Assembly: GCA_940671915.1 (NCBI GenBank)
Contig: CALNVZ010000649.1
Coordinates: 5,494,958 to 5,558,957, forward strand
Length of the DNA stretch: 64,000 bases
From: Paracentrotus lividus
Taxonomy: Eukaryota > Echinodermata > Echinoidea > Camarodonta > Echinidae
Direction of reading: 5' to 3'
How positions within the stretch are numbered: the first letter of the stretch is position 1; each line of letters starts with the position of its first letter. The notes below the pieces were generated by a model. The model was not told the origin of the DNA. It did not search any database and saw only the letters and a list, made by a program, of their open reading frames with translations. Below are positions 23,261-34,940 of this stretch, piece after piece. Made by a program: the position numbers and the translations under genes.

Positions 23261-23834
23261 ATTTGAGATGGTTAAAACAAATAGAGATGATAAAAGTTTA
23301 GAGAGCAAAGTAAGGAGGATATTTTGACTGAATTTCAAGAGATGGAGGAGATATTAGAATGAGAGGAGATGCAGATAGTATCTGATAAAGGACAACAACA
23401 AAAATAATAATAAAAAAAAAAAAAATAAGCTGCCAACTATTGAATTTTACCTTCCCATAGACTTAATTACAGGGACAAGCTTGTTCCTCTAGTCAACAGG
23501 TTAATGCATTATAGATGAGTTGTGAAAAAAATTGTGCTACTCACAGATAAAGATGAATAAAAAAATGCGAATGGAGATTTGCAATCCTCGGAAGAGGGAG
23601 ATTTAGAAAATGATTGAAGCTGAAAATTAATTTATGTAGGTGTTTCCTCCAAAAATATAAAGTTTGTCCTTGCCCTACTCTCTCAACATCCTTATAAAAA
23701 TTCATACTCATTGGGTTAAAAAACCTTTCCGTCTTGAAATCCAAAGAATATTTGCCCTCGTAAAAGGTCGCACTCCTACTTTTAATCTTTGAATCCCACA
23801 TTTCCTCATGGAATCCATTAACCGTCATCACCTA

Positions 23835-23907
23835 TCATTATAGATTTCTTAGTGCCAGGATATCTCAAAATACAATGCCATGGAGTAATCCCTCCTCTCT
23901 TTCTCTT

Positions 23908-23938
<31 letters not shown>

Positions 23939-24074
23939 TTCTTTTTTGAGTTATCTATAGTAGATGTTGAAGTATTCACTTTTTTCCTTCAGATTTAGTC
24001 GTTATCAGCTATCATTATAGATTTCTTAGTGCCAGGATATCTCAAAATACGATACAATTCCATGGAGTAATCCT

Positions 24075-24109
<35 letters not shown>

Positions 24110-25338
24110 TCTGCACTCCTCTCTTTCCCACTTTCTCTCTCTGTCACTGTCTTGATTCATCTATAGTAGATGTCGAAACATTATTTTTTTTCCCGTTCAG
24201 ATTAACCTTTGGATCAGCTATTATCATAGATTTCTTAGTGCCAGGTTATCTCAAAATACAGCTCCATGGAGTAATCTTTCCTTCCTCTCTCTCTATCTCT
24301 CTTTCTCTCTCGCTCTCTCTTTCTCTCTCTCCCTCTCTCTCGGGTCAACTAAAGTAGATGTCGAAGCATTCACATTTCCCCTTCAGATTAACCATTATCA
24401 GCTATCATATATTTCTTAGTGCCAGGGTATCTCAAAATACCATTCCATGGAGTGATCCATCCTTCTTCTTCTTCTTCTTCCTCTCTCTCTCTCTCTCTTT
24501 ATGCTGAGTCATCTATAGTAGATGTCGAAGCATCCATTTTTTATTTCAGATTAGCCCTTATCAGATATCATTATAGATTTCTTAGTGCCAGGTTATCTCA
24601 AAATACAATTCCATGGAGTGATCCATCCTTCTTCTTCTTCTCTCTCTCTTTCGTTCTTGAGTCATCTATAGTAGATGTCGGAGTATTAATTTTTTTCCTT
24701 CAGATTTAGTTGTTATCAGATATCATTATAGATTTCTTAGTGCCAGTATATCTCAAAATACAATTCCATGGAGTAATCCTTCCTCTCTCTCTCTCTCATT
24801 CTCTCTCTCCATCTCTGCACTCCTCTCTATCCCACTTTCTCTCTCTTACTGTCTTGATTCATCTTTAGTAGATGTCGAAACTTTATTTTTTTTTCCGTTC
24901 AGGTTAACCGTTGGATCAGCTATTATCATAGATTTCTTAGTGCCAGGTTATCTCAAAATACAGCTCCATGGAGTAATCCTTCCTTCCTCCCCCTCTGTCT
25001 CTGTCTCTCTTTCTTTAGTAGTCTATAGTAGATGTCAAAGCATTTTTTCTCTTCCTCAGATTAGCCGTTATCAGCTATCATTTAAACTTCTTAGTGCGAG
25101 GATGTCTAAAAATACAATGCCATGGAGTAATCCTTCCTGCCTCCCCCTCTGTCTCTGTCTCTCCATCTCTCCCTCCCTCCCTCTCTCTCCATCTCTGCTC
25201 TCCTCTCTCTCTCTCTCTCTTGATTCATCTGTAGTAGATGTCGAAGCTTTCATTTTTTCCTTCAGATTAACCTTACTTATTAGTGCCAGGTTATCCTAAA
25301 ATACAAATATGAACTAATCCTTCCTTCCTCTCTCTCTC

Positions 25339-25377
<39 letters not shown>

Positions 25378-26177
25378 CTCTCCCTCTCTCCCTCCATCTC
25401 TCTTCATCTCCCTCTCCATCTTTGTACTCCTCTCTATTTCTCTCTCTTTAGTCATCTGAAGTAGATGTTGAAGAATTTTTTTTTCCTTCAGATTTGCAGT
25501 TATCAGTTATAATTATAGATTTCTTAGTGCGAGCTAGGTGATATCAAAATACACTTCCATGTAGTAATTCTTTCCCCCTCTCTCTCTCTCTCTCTCTTTT
25601 CCTCTCTCTCTAACTCTCTCTCTCCTCTCTCTCACTCTCTCGAGTCAACTAAAGCCCGCCTCACACTGTGCGATTTGCTGCGATGCGATTTTGGAGGAAA
25701 GTGTTATAATGTTTGATAAGTACATTCAAACAATGAAATTTATGCTTTCTAAAGTGCTGGGCATTCCTCTGAATACTAAAATTCAAATTAACTGCGATTG
25801 CGAACCCCCTTCTCTGTATAAAATCAAATTGTTTCCATATCGCAATGACGTCACAGCGATCTTGCGATTTTAAGATAAATTGAACTTTACTTCAAATTAA
25901 AGGCACGAATTGGAACAAAATTTCGATAACAGTGTTCCTGTACGACTCTTACCTCTCATAAAATACTTTTGCATGTTTCAAAATGTCACATTAAATGCAA
26001 ACTGCCATTTGTTCTAAAAATTGCATCGCAACAAATCGCACAGTGTGAGGCGGGCTTAAAATAGATGTCGAAACATTGATTTTCCCCCCTGTAGATTAGC
26101 CCTTATCAGCTATCATTAGAGACTTCTTAGTGCCAGGAAATCTCAAAATGCAATTCAATGGAGTAATCCTTCCCGCT

Positions 26178-26209
<32 letters not shown>

Positions 26210-26275
26210 CCTCTCTCTCACTGTCTTGAGTCATTTTAAGTAGATGTCGAAGCATTCATTTTTTCCCCTTCAGAT
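23835..26275. repeat. Composite tandem array, about 11 units with CT spacers
   Basis: A conserved core of about 110 bases (TCAGATTAGCC, TATCAGCTATCATTATAGA, TTTCTTAGTGCCAGG, ATCTCAAAATACA, TCCATGGAGTAATCC) alternates with variable CT microsatellite and a TCATCTATAGTAGATGTCGA block. Cores lie near 23847, 24029, 24231, 24412, 24579, 24737, 24935, 25090, 25281, 25531 and 26127. Unit length is 155-250 bp, set by the CT part. The last interval is long because of a 404-bp MITE. Confidence 0.9.
25653..26056. mobile_element. PIF/Harbinger-like MITE, 404 bp
   Basis: The ends AGCCCGCCTCACACTGTGCG and the complement form about 40-base inverted repeats with two or so mismatches (GATTTGNTGCGATGCNATTTT continues inward). 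The flanks are TAA on both sides (25650-25652, 26057-26059). Sister units of the host array read TCAACTAAAGTAGATGTCGA without the insert, which confirms the empty site. The interior holds a 60-codon frame of no recognised kind and no transposase. Confidence 0.88.
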
Positions 26276-27530
26276 TAGCTTGAATGCTAAAATATTTTCT
26301 GGAGGTGATCATCAATATTCACACGAAATGGCATCGGCCTTGCCATTTTTCTCACCTAGGCTACACGATCCACATAACTATTCTCCTTCAGCATCGATAA
26401 TATGATTGTGATGTCTCCTAGCCCTAGAGGAGAGAGTGAGGGATGGGGGCGGGGGGGGGGGGTTCGAGGGAGTCAGCTGAGGCATAGTCGAAGGGATTTG
26501 TAGGAATTGTGCCGAGGGATTTTCTTCATTGTGCGAGACTTCAGTAGCTTTGTTTAGATTTGGAGTTGTGGGGAACAGTAATCGAATCAAGAGATCTCAA
26601 CATGATATTGATGAATTGATTGTATTAGATAAGTCTCTCTCTCTCTCTCTGTATTTCTCTCTACCCAAGTTTTGTACACACTATGAAGGTTCTTATTTTG
26701 CTCAGAGTTAATCATTGTCCAACGTGTGTCTATCACAGTTTCAAAATACTTTTCTTTTGAAAGTCTTATTTTTAGTGAAGTATTGAAGATTGCAATAATT
26801 TGATTACTGCATATTTTGAAGCTTTAGTTAGAAAAATATGACAAATTTTAGAATTGTATTAAACATAACCGTGAAAATTTCAGCTCATACATTAATGTTG
26901 CCTATTCTCTTTATAGGTCTTATTCTTACATTTCACATTTCGTACTTTTCATGATATGATCTATCTAAAAGTTATTAATTCTCTTTAAAGGTCTTAGCCT
27001 TACATTTCTCTTCTTCTAATTTTCATGATATGTACTGCCTAAAAGTCAGTAACCGTTTCATTGACCTGAATCCAGTGATGCCTGGTGTTTTCTTTCGGGA
27101 GACTGAGGAAAAATTATTATGTCATATATGATTCATGTACCAATTACCTCACGTTGGTCAGGAGTGACATGATGCGGTCGCAAGTGCACTTGTGATGTAA
27201 CAGGCCGGGAACGATCAAGTAATATCACAGATGCGAAGGAAAAAGTCGGCCAAGCATGACCTGCTTCCTCAATGCCCTTACCCTCTCGCATCCTATAGAG
27301 AACATTCCCCTGTTCAGACACAAATCTAATTTCGTTTTGTACATTATAATTATGTTAAACTACTTTTCTGTTTATACAATTATGTTTTTTTTTTCAATGA
27401 TTCTTTATTCAATATGTATATTTTTATGACAGGAACTTGCCGAAAAGCAGTCTTTTTGGCTTATCTGAGTTTGCCATGTATTAATAAATTTAATCAAACA
27501 ATCAATCAAAAAGTGCTTTTGCCTAATCGC
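26276..27530. other. Intronic stretch, nothing recognised
   Basis: AT-rich unique DNA with a G-run at about 26449-26463 and a short CT tract near 26634-26650. No exon or element ends were seen. Confidence 0.45.
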
Positions 27531-27926
27531 TACAGTGCATCCCAGAAAAAGGAGACCATCTCCCTGTTCAGAAACAAAGCGTTTTTAATGAATCTCTACA
27601 GTGCGTCCCACAAAAAGGAAAACATCCCTGTGTTCATACACAAAGCGTTTTTATCGAAACCCTGCAGTACATCCCAGAAAAAGTGGAACCTTAGCTAATG
27701 GTTAGTCTCTGTTCTCTGTGAAAACAAGCAATTAATGAAATATTAAGTGCGTAATATCAAAGTTAGTCTTTTGTACTCTCTTTTGACTCCTGGTAGAATA
27801 AGAAAGGGCCAGCATAGATGAGCAAGACAGGTTTGAAATTTAATTGTCAAAATTCCATTATTTGCTTGAATTTACAGAGAAAAACAATTGACCATTAGGG
27901 TTCCACGTTATCTGGGACACCCTGTA
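27531..27926. mobile_element. Mariner-like remnant with its left end in triplicate
   Basis: TACAGTGCATCCCAGAAAAA starts at 27531 and recurs at 27597 and 27664 (66-67 bp period, with CAAAGCGTTTTTA in units 1 and 2). A matching opposite end, GGTTCCACGTTATCTGGGAC then ACCCTGTA, stands at 27897-27926. TACAGGGTGTCCCA-like ends are common on Tc1/mariner-type elements. The 94-codon frame over the repeats (SASQKKE... repeated) only reflects the period. Confidence 0.55.
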
Positions 27927-28034
27927 TAAAGAAACAGACTAAAAACTTGAATGATTGGACATTGGCATGATCTATATCTTTTTCACCTTCAATTGATGAT
28001 TTGTGAGAACCGTGTGGTAACCATGCTTCATTGC

Positions 28035-28038
<4 letters not shown>

Positions 28039-28078
<40 letters not shown>
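28039..28078. repeat. Poly(A) tract, 40 bases
   Basis: Uninterrupted A run. No obvious retroposed body precedes it, so it is best read as a homopolymer, possibly an old SINE tail. Confidence 0.95.
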
Positions 28079-28081
<3 letters not shown>

Positions 28082-28313
28082 CTTTTCCCAATGGATGGGT
28101 GGTGTCACAATATGTTTCGTTAGTCATGCAGCATTCAGACACATTAATAAATGGTATAGCTATACCGTTTTCAAATATATTTTTATGTCTGAACACCCTG
28201 CTTTTCTGGTTGCGGTGGTGTTCCGTTCCTCGTCTGTATTATTGGTAGTGCATCCACAGGGGAGCCATTAACATTGAAGGTCTAATGCCCCGGCATGATA
28301 CTGTCGCCGACTA

Positions 28314-28402
28314 ATAACAATCATGTGAGCACGTGGGACTAAGGGGAATGACAGAACATAACAATCATCTCAGCATATGGGACTGAAGGGAGTGACAGAA
28401 CC
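28314..28402. repeat. Two-copy ~45-bp tandem repeat
   Basis: AACAATCATGTGAGCACGTG and GGACTAAGGGGAATGACAGA are followed directly by AACAATCATCTCAGCATATG and GGACTGAAGGGAGTGACAGA. Confidence 0.85.
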
Positions 28403-30699
28403 GGTGGAGAATGTGTTTTGAGATGGAAATGGATGTTTTTCTAAATTAGACACAAGCGGCCTTGTACATTGTTTGTATTGAGAATGTGTGTCGGTTAAAG
28501 AAATCAGGCTATGTGACAGAGATAGAAGGGGATTGAAAGGTACGGAATGACTGTTGCGGATTAGAGCTTGAGATATAGAAAGATCATATTTTTACAGCTT
28601 TATTGGTCCTTTTAATCAATCTTTTCCTTTATGCTCTGTAAATATAGTCCTTATGAGTAACAACAGTATACACCATGTGCAAAAATGATATCTGGCTTTT
28701 TGTCATTCTCGCCTGATCAGATGAATATAGTCTTTTCTTCTAAACTTTGCAGTTTTGCATAATACGGAAATGGCGCTATAAAAATTGCTAATAACGTCAA
28801 GCCATTTTAATTGCAGGAAGTTAAGGTACTGTGCAAAGTCCACCTTCGATAAGTCCTGCATATACATTTTCAATCATTCTTATATACGCATGCCACTGTA
28901 TAAGTTTATAGAACTGAAACTGCTATCAACACTTGTGAAGGTATTAAACTGATTAATAGCTTTGCAGGTTGCCTTTTCATAGAAGAGTTATAAGTGTCTG
29001 AACCTGTTAGGTTATACAGATTAACCTCTGCAACAATTTTATAGCATATTATTTCAGCATGAGCAATGTGTAGTAGAGATATGAAGAGAGAGATAGAGAG
29101 AGAGAAAAGGGAGGAAGGAAGAGGGGTCAGTGAAGAAGAGAAGGGCTGATGAAAGTAAATTCACAAAGTGGAGTTTCTCGCATGAAGGTTTGCTCGGTTA
29201 GGGTATTGAACCTTTGCCTTGCCCCGGCCTGCTAGTGGCCTTGTTGTCGGTGAAAAGGCACTGCGAAAATAGCTAAGCAAAAGTCATCAGCCCCCCCCCC
29301 CCCCCCCCACACCTATAAAGTTAGGAATGAAAGTTTGCACACACACAGAGAGTGAGAGAGAGAGAGAGAGAGATGGATGAAAGGGGTGAGGATAGAAAAC
29401 ATAAGGACATTGGAGAAGATATGGAGGAACTTGAATGCCGTTTTGTATATACAGCTGTTAACAAGCATCCAGGAATTTATTTGAAAGGAAATGATGATAG
29501 CCCAGAAAAGCTAAGGTCATAGTCCAACATCGGTCCATCTTCAAAAGTACCCAAGAGTTCAACACGCTCACGATGATAACAAAAGTTATGAAGCACTTTT
29601 TAGCGCGTCTTAAAAGATGGAAGTCACTGATCACCAAGTTTAAGCCGAGCTGAGTAGGGTAATGCTCTGAAATTGTTTTCTTCCAGTATATATTTTTTCC
29701 TCTCATGGTTAGAGTGTTGCAAAAGGAAATTCTTCCTCTCCACGAACAACACCATCATCATCATCCTAATAGATCCTTTAAAGGTGGTGTAATCTCATAG
29801 TCTAGTGTAAATGCACCCCTGAAGTTAAATCTTTAACATCTACTGAAGATAACTCCAGATAGACTCAGAGGAGTGAAGAGATTAAGAGATGAATGAAGAA
29901 AGGAGAAGAGAGATGGAAAGACAAGTGGAGAGATGAATAGAAAGAGATATATAGAGAGACTAGTAAATGTTCAAGAGTGGATGATCTCTAGAAAAACAAG
30001 ATGCCCCTGGCCACCCCTACCCCCCCCCCCCTCAAAAAAAGAGGAAAATTACACATTCTTTTGAATCACTCAAGATTTAAGACATATTTTCATCTATATT
30101 TGTTCATCATCCTGGAAAAGAACATGATCCCACCTATGCCCTACAATTATTCATTATTCTAAATTTGTTATTCAGAGTTTTTGTTTTTGTTTTTGTCTCC
30201 ACCCCCAGAACTGAAGGGGTAAATGTAAATAGGCCTAGTTAAGTTTGAAGAACATTCAGGACACATTCTCTCTCTTAATTCAGTTTTCTGGGTTTTTTAA
30301 ATCTGAATTGCTCAAGACGAGAGTTATCTGGTGGACCCCCTTCAAAAATCTTGTTTAAGAAAAAAGGAACTGTATCGGAAAATGGCTATAGAAGCATACT
30401 TTCTCTTGTTCCGAGAAAAAAAAATAGAAACAAATGGTGAACTCTGTGTAAAACATGCCAATATATGAGATTATCTTGTACCATGAAAACGAGGAATATG
30501 AAAGAGTTTCTTCTTTCCAATTCAGTGGTATTAACATCGATTACCACTGAACTGATGATGATGTTAACTAACACACATTTGTAAAGCTGAGCGCGAAAAG
30601 GGCATCCTGTCATCATTTTAATATAGGAGTAATCCCCTTTTTGCACTCAGCAATCAATAATGGACGCAGAGAAAGGTTGCATTTCACAGTTATCTCACG
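28403..30699. other. Intronic stretch with short simple repeats
   Basis: Mostly unique AT-rich DNA. It contains small GA tracts (about 29080-29110, 29345-29372), a C run near 29291-29308, a GA-rich patch at 29870-29965 and poly-C at 30020-30030. No exon or TIR element was recognised. Confidence 0.45.
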
Positions 30700-32030
30700 A
30701 TATAGTGAGTACCCTTGAAAGTGGAATAACAGCGACATTAACCAAAGAGGTGCCTGGATAAGTAGGCTGCTCCGAACGACCTTTTTTTTACTTCTTCGCC
30801 TTCTTCATCTCTTTGGCCAACTCCCGAAGGAATGCGTCCTAATCTAGGAAACAGACTTATAACGTACAAACTCAATTAGCAAAAGATGATTTGAAAGAGT
30901 TACCTTGAAATTGGAAGAACACCGATATTGACCAACGACGGTACCTAGATAAGTAGTGTGCTCTGAGTGACCCTTTTTGACTTTTTGACTTTATTTAATC
31001 CATCCCTAACATTTCTTCCTAACCTATGACTTGTATAGTACATATTCTGTTACATGGAAGAAGATTGGTCTTCTGCAACATGTGCTAAAGAAAATTTATG
31101 TGGCATTGGGTGTCATGGAGAGTAAGTAGAGTGCTCTGAATAACCTGTTTTGGGCGCCCATCCCCCCTACCCCCACCATCCCTCTCTAATTTAGGACGCA
31201 TTCTTGTATTTTACAAATTATTAGTGATAGATCATTTTAAGAATTCTTTTGGTACTAGAAGAACAGTGATATTGAGCCAAGAAGATAGCTGGAAAAGAAG
31301 GCCGTTTCAAACATTTTTTTTTTTTTTTTTTTTTACTTGACCATTTTCTAACCATCCCCATTGCCCTTCCTAACCCAAAGACTTAGTTTAGTACAACTGT
31401 AATAAAGAGGATCGATCTTGTACAACATGCGCTCAAGAAATTAAATTGGCATTGAGAGTCCTAGGAGATATTCACTATGGAAGTTACTAGGGCCGTGTTT
31501 CACCAAGTTTTTCTTAAGTTACGAATAACATTATGAAAGACAGGTGATCAGTTCTTGCATTAAATTATAAAGCATGTGAATAGTATAGCACCCAAGAGCA
31601 TGTTCCAGTCGTTTATAATGTCGTTCGTAACTTTAAGAACAACTTCGTTAAACATCACCCTGGATAAGTAGAATACTTCGAATGACCTTTTTAGAGCCCC
31701 GGATCACCCCCCCCCCCTACACACCATCCCTTTCTAACCTAGGGAATATGCTCCTCAAGCCCTAACTCTATTAATAGGAGTTGATTCCTTAGGTCTAGTA
31801 CACATGTGCTCAAGAAATTTAGTTGTAGGAGACATTGACTATGGAGGTTACCTGGATAAGTAGAACGCTCTGAACAACCTTTTTGAGCACCTGATTACTC
31901 CACCCCCCCCCCTCACACCATCCCTTTCTAACCCAGGAATACACTCCTCAAGTCCGTAACTCTATTAGGTGGAAGCTGATAGGCCTAGTACAACATGCTC
32001 TCAAGAAATTGGGCTGCTTCGAGAGTGGTG
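30700..32030. repeat. ~180-200-bp tandem array, 6-7 diverged units
   Basis: Repeated blocks in fixed order: a GAAGAACAG(T/C)GATATTGA-like block, ACCTGGATAAGTAG, TGCTCTGAATGACCTTTTTGA-like, CCACCATCCCTTTCTAACC, CTCAAGTC(C)TAACTCTATTA and GTACAACATG(C)GCTCAAGAA. The GGATAAGTAG motif lies near 30757, 30943, 31671 and 31853, with worn versions near 31120 and 31290. One unit is split by the MITE at 31488-31668. Confidence 0.72.
31488..31668. mobile_element. GTTTCACC-type foldback MITE in the ~190-bp array
   Basis: Starts GGGCCGTGTTTCACCAAG and ends near CGTTAAACATCACCC. Inside, CTTAAGTTACGAATAACATT pairs imperfectly with the region containing GTCGTTCGTAACTTTAAGAA. Sister array units read GGTTACCTGGATAAG through the site, so the insert is visible by comparison. 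Related copies at 1479-1600 and 56978-57075. Confidence 0.62.
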
Positions 32031-32629
32031 GGAGAGGGGTTCTGTGTGAATTGTCTTCTCAACTCAATTATATGGTCGCAAGAGGACTATCTCTTGCTCC
32101 TAGTCAAGACTGGTGATGGTGGTGTATGGACTAGGAGAACGTATTTGGTTGCAAGGGATATATAAATCCCCTTTTAAAAATTGTAGTTTGGAATTTTTCT
32201 TTTTCATAGCTGGAATTTAACAGGGATCTACACCGCACAATGAGATGAACAAAGAAAGAAAAAACTGCAGAAGAAAGGACATAAAAAACACTTTTAGGTC
32301 ATGATTGATCGTCAAAGTATAATAAGAAATGTCTTCTATTTATACCATTCTATGTGAAATTACTGTTTTGGTCATGACATTGAAATGTGGAAGACACTTA
32401 TCTAAGAGTGCTTTGAAAGGGTTGATTACAATTTATCTAAGCATTATCGTGTGCTGTGCGCTTTTGGAATCATCAAAATGATATATATATTGGGCAATTG
32501 AAGATCAGTCCTTTTCAGTGGACCCTTTTTTTTTTTCTTGCTTTGATATTCTTCTTAAATGACATGAAAATAATCAGAAAGCTTACAATATTTTTGTTCA
32601 TCTCTCCCACTACACTAGATTCTCTTTAA

Positions 32630-32912
32630 CCCTTTAGCACTTAAACCGCCTGAGACTGCCCGTCAGCTTACTCACTAAACCGCCCAAAATCGCCCTTGTT
32701 TTATGCACGCTTTAGTCATGATAATATAAAAAAAAATCAAACATGCCCATACTTGTTGTGCATTACCAATTGGATGTGTGCTGTCCGATTATGCACAAAA
32801 AAGTATGTTTACTACTATTTCTCATTGAAACACCCTGATGCAAACACAGCAAAACCCTTTCCCGTTTGGGATTAAGCTGACACTTTTCATGCAGTCTCTA
32901 GGTGCTAAAGGG
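32630..32912. mobile_element. TTAA-flanked MITE (CCCTTTAGCAC ends), 283 bp
   Basis: CCCTTTAGCAC on the left and GTGCTAAAGGG on the right are perfect 11-base inverted ends, each next to TTAA (32626-32629, 32913-32916). The right 40 bases recur at 9421-9463. TTAA is the target of piggyBac-type elements, though such short ends could belong to another family. No open frame of note. Confidence 0.68.
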
Positions 32913-33482
32913 TTAAGACAGGAGGAGAAGGAGGATAGAAGAGAAATATTGAGGAAGAACGTGATGCTTTCTGAAATTGAGTGGGCGAGATGCGTGGGTG
33001 TGGTTGCGACTCCAAACCGTAAAATTCAGAATTCAATTTCAGACCTGTGCAAGCATTTGGCCAGCTTCCGTCTCCAAAAAGTGTTAAATAATTCATGCAA
33101 TGTGTTACATGAAAGGAAGTCTTGGGGTCAGTTACTCTAGTAAACTAATAAATACGGGTTCAGATCCCTCCAAAAGTACAGTTCTGTGTACTATTGGAAA
33201 ATGGCAATCTTTTATACAATTTTCAAGAGTTGCATTGTAGAATGCCCAATGCCCAGTAGAAGAAAATTTGCGAGGAGATGCCTGTTAGGTTATGTACTAG
33301 AAATTTATATATCACTATCAGCACGGTTAGCTTTTGTATAGAGCAGAAAACCATGATAAGTGGTTAATATTTCCCTAATTTAAATTACAATTCTGATTTA
33401 TTTTATTTTTACCTTCTAATTTTGAATGTATGTTATTATTCTAACAATTCCTAGTGTTTTTCAAAATACAAGTACATTTTTT

Positions 33483-33576
33483 CCCCGTTTTCTTTCTTTC
33501 TTTCTTTTTTTTCCTTTTTTTTTTTTCTTCTTTTCTTTCTTTCTTTTTTTTTTTTTTTTTTTTTTTGGGGGGGGGG
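33483..33576. repeat. T/C homopolymer-rich tract ending in a G run
   Basis: TTTC repeats, then a T run of about 26, then a G run of 9-10. Frames over it are artefacts. Confidence 0.9.
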
Positions 33577-33654
33577 CTTTGCATCTCAAACTTGCCAGCA
33601 ACTATGCTGGCCTTGGACCCTCCTAGCCAATTTATAGATTTTGTTTTCAAGAGT

Positions 33655-33927
33655 GAATTATCACCTCTGTCCCCCATGTCCATTACCATCACCATCACCT
33701 CACCTCAAACACAACCCACATCTGTCTCATAAACGCTCACCATCGTCCACTATTTCATCCCCATGGACCCTGCCTGTAGCCTCTACCACCCTTCACCACT
33801 TCCATTGTTTTCATTGCCATCCACAACTTCATCCCAATGGGCCCCACCCCTCACAAGTACCATCACCATTATCCCAACCCCAACCCTACCATTACCCCAC
33901 CCTCACCATATGCCATCACCACCACCG
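33655..33927. repeat. CAC/CCA-rich simple repeat at the gap edge
   Basis: Degenerate CCATCACC and CCCCACC words run up to the first N. The repeat probably explains the failed assembly. Confidence 0.7.
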
Positions 33928-34498
33928 NNNNNNNNNNNNNNNNNNNNNNNNNNNNNNNNNNNNNNNNNNNNNNNNNNNNNNNNNNNNNNNNNNNNNNNNN
34001 NNNNNNNNNNNNNNNNNNNNNNNNNNNNNNNNNNNNNNNNNNNNNNNNNNNNNNNNNNNNNNNNNNNNNNNNNNNNNNNNNNNNNNNNNNNNNNNNNNNN
34101 NNNNNNNNNNNNNNNNNNNNNNNNNNNNNNNNNNNNNNNNNNNNNNNNNNNNNNNNNNNNNNNNNNNNNNNNNNNNNNNNNNNNNNNNNNNNNNNNNNNN
34201 NNNNNNNNNNNNNNNNNNNNNNNNNNNNNNNNNNNNNNNNNNNNNNNNNNNNNNNNNNNNNNNNNNNNNNNNNNNNNNNNNNNNNNNNNNNNNNNNNNNN
34301 NNNNNNNNNNNNNNNNNNNNNNNNNNNNNNNNNNNNNNNNNNNNNNNNNNNNNNNNNNNNNNNNNNNNNNNNNNNNNNNNNNNNNNNNNNNNNNNNNNNN
34401 NNNNNNNNNNNNNNNNNNNNNNNNNNNNNNNNNNNNNNNNNNNNNNNNNNNNNNNNNNNNNNNNNNNNNNNNNNNNNNNNNNNNNNNNNNNNNNNNNN
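33928..34498. other. Assembly gap (571 N)
   Basis: Every base is N. The gap adjoins a CAC-rich repeat on the left, and a tandem array starts about 160 bp to its right, so its true length and content are unknown. Open frames drawn across it have no meaning. Confidence 1.
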
Positions 34499-34659
34499 AT
34501 GAGCATAGAGTTTTAAAGTGTGTAGTTTTCAAGGTGATATTCAAAAAAGAAATCAGCTCGCGCTCGCGTTGTTTAATTAAAATATCTTTTTATTTTATTT
34601 GCCATGTCCCTCTTTCCCTCTTCCACCCCTTTCTCGCCTTTTAGACGTCCCTTTTCTGA

Positions 34660-34940
34660 CTCGTGGGTATACTTCATGTAATGTCGGTCTCGTGGGCTGT
34701 TTTGCCCTACCGTCGGTGTCGTGGGCCTTAATTACGAATTTTCTGTCTCGTGGGTCATATCATTGTAGTGTCGGTCTCGTGGGCCTGTTTGATCTAGTGT
34801 CGGTCTAGTGGGCTGTCGGTCTTGTGGGCCTAAATTGTTTATAGTCGATCTCGTTGGCCTATTTGCTTTAATGTCGGACTCGTGGGTCGTCGGTCTCGTG
34901 GGCCGTCGGTCTCGTGGGTGTCGGTCTTGTGGGCTGTACC
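34660..34940 (+). repeat. GTCGGTCTCGTGGGC tandem array
   Basis: About 12 copies of GTCGGTCTCGTGGGC(C) lie directly adjacent or are split by short AT-rich spacers such as TGTTTTGCCCTACC and CTAAATTGTTTATA. Copies differ by one to three bases. The spacers vary while the core is kept, a pattern also seen in the TTGGTCTAA repeats. No stable reading frame was identified. Confidence 0.85.

Noticed and set aside
23541-23831. Minus-strand 96-codon frame between the two arrays
   Set aside because: The peptide looks less repetitive than most, but there is no splice structure, the flanks are satellite, and no family is recognised.
33641-34644. Long frames on both strands across the gap
   Set aside because: They are open only because N codons cannot be stops.
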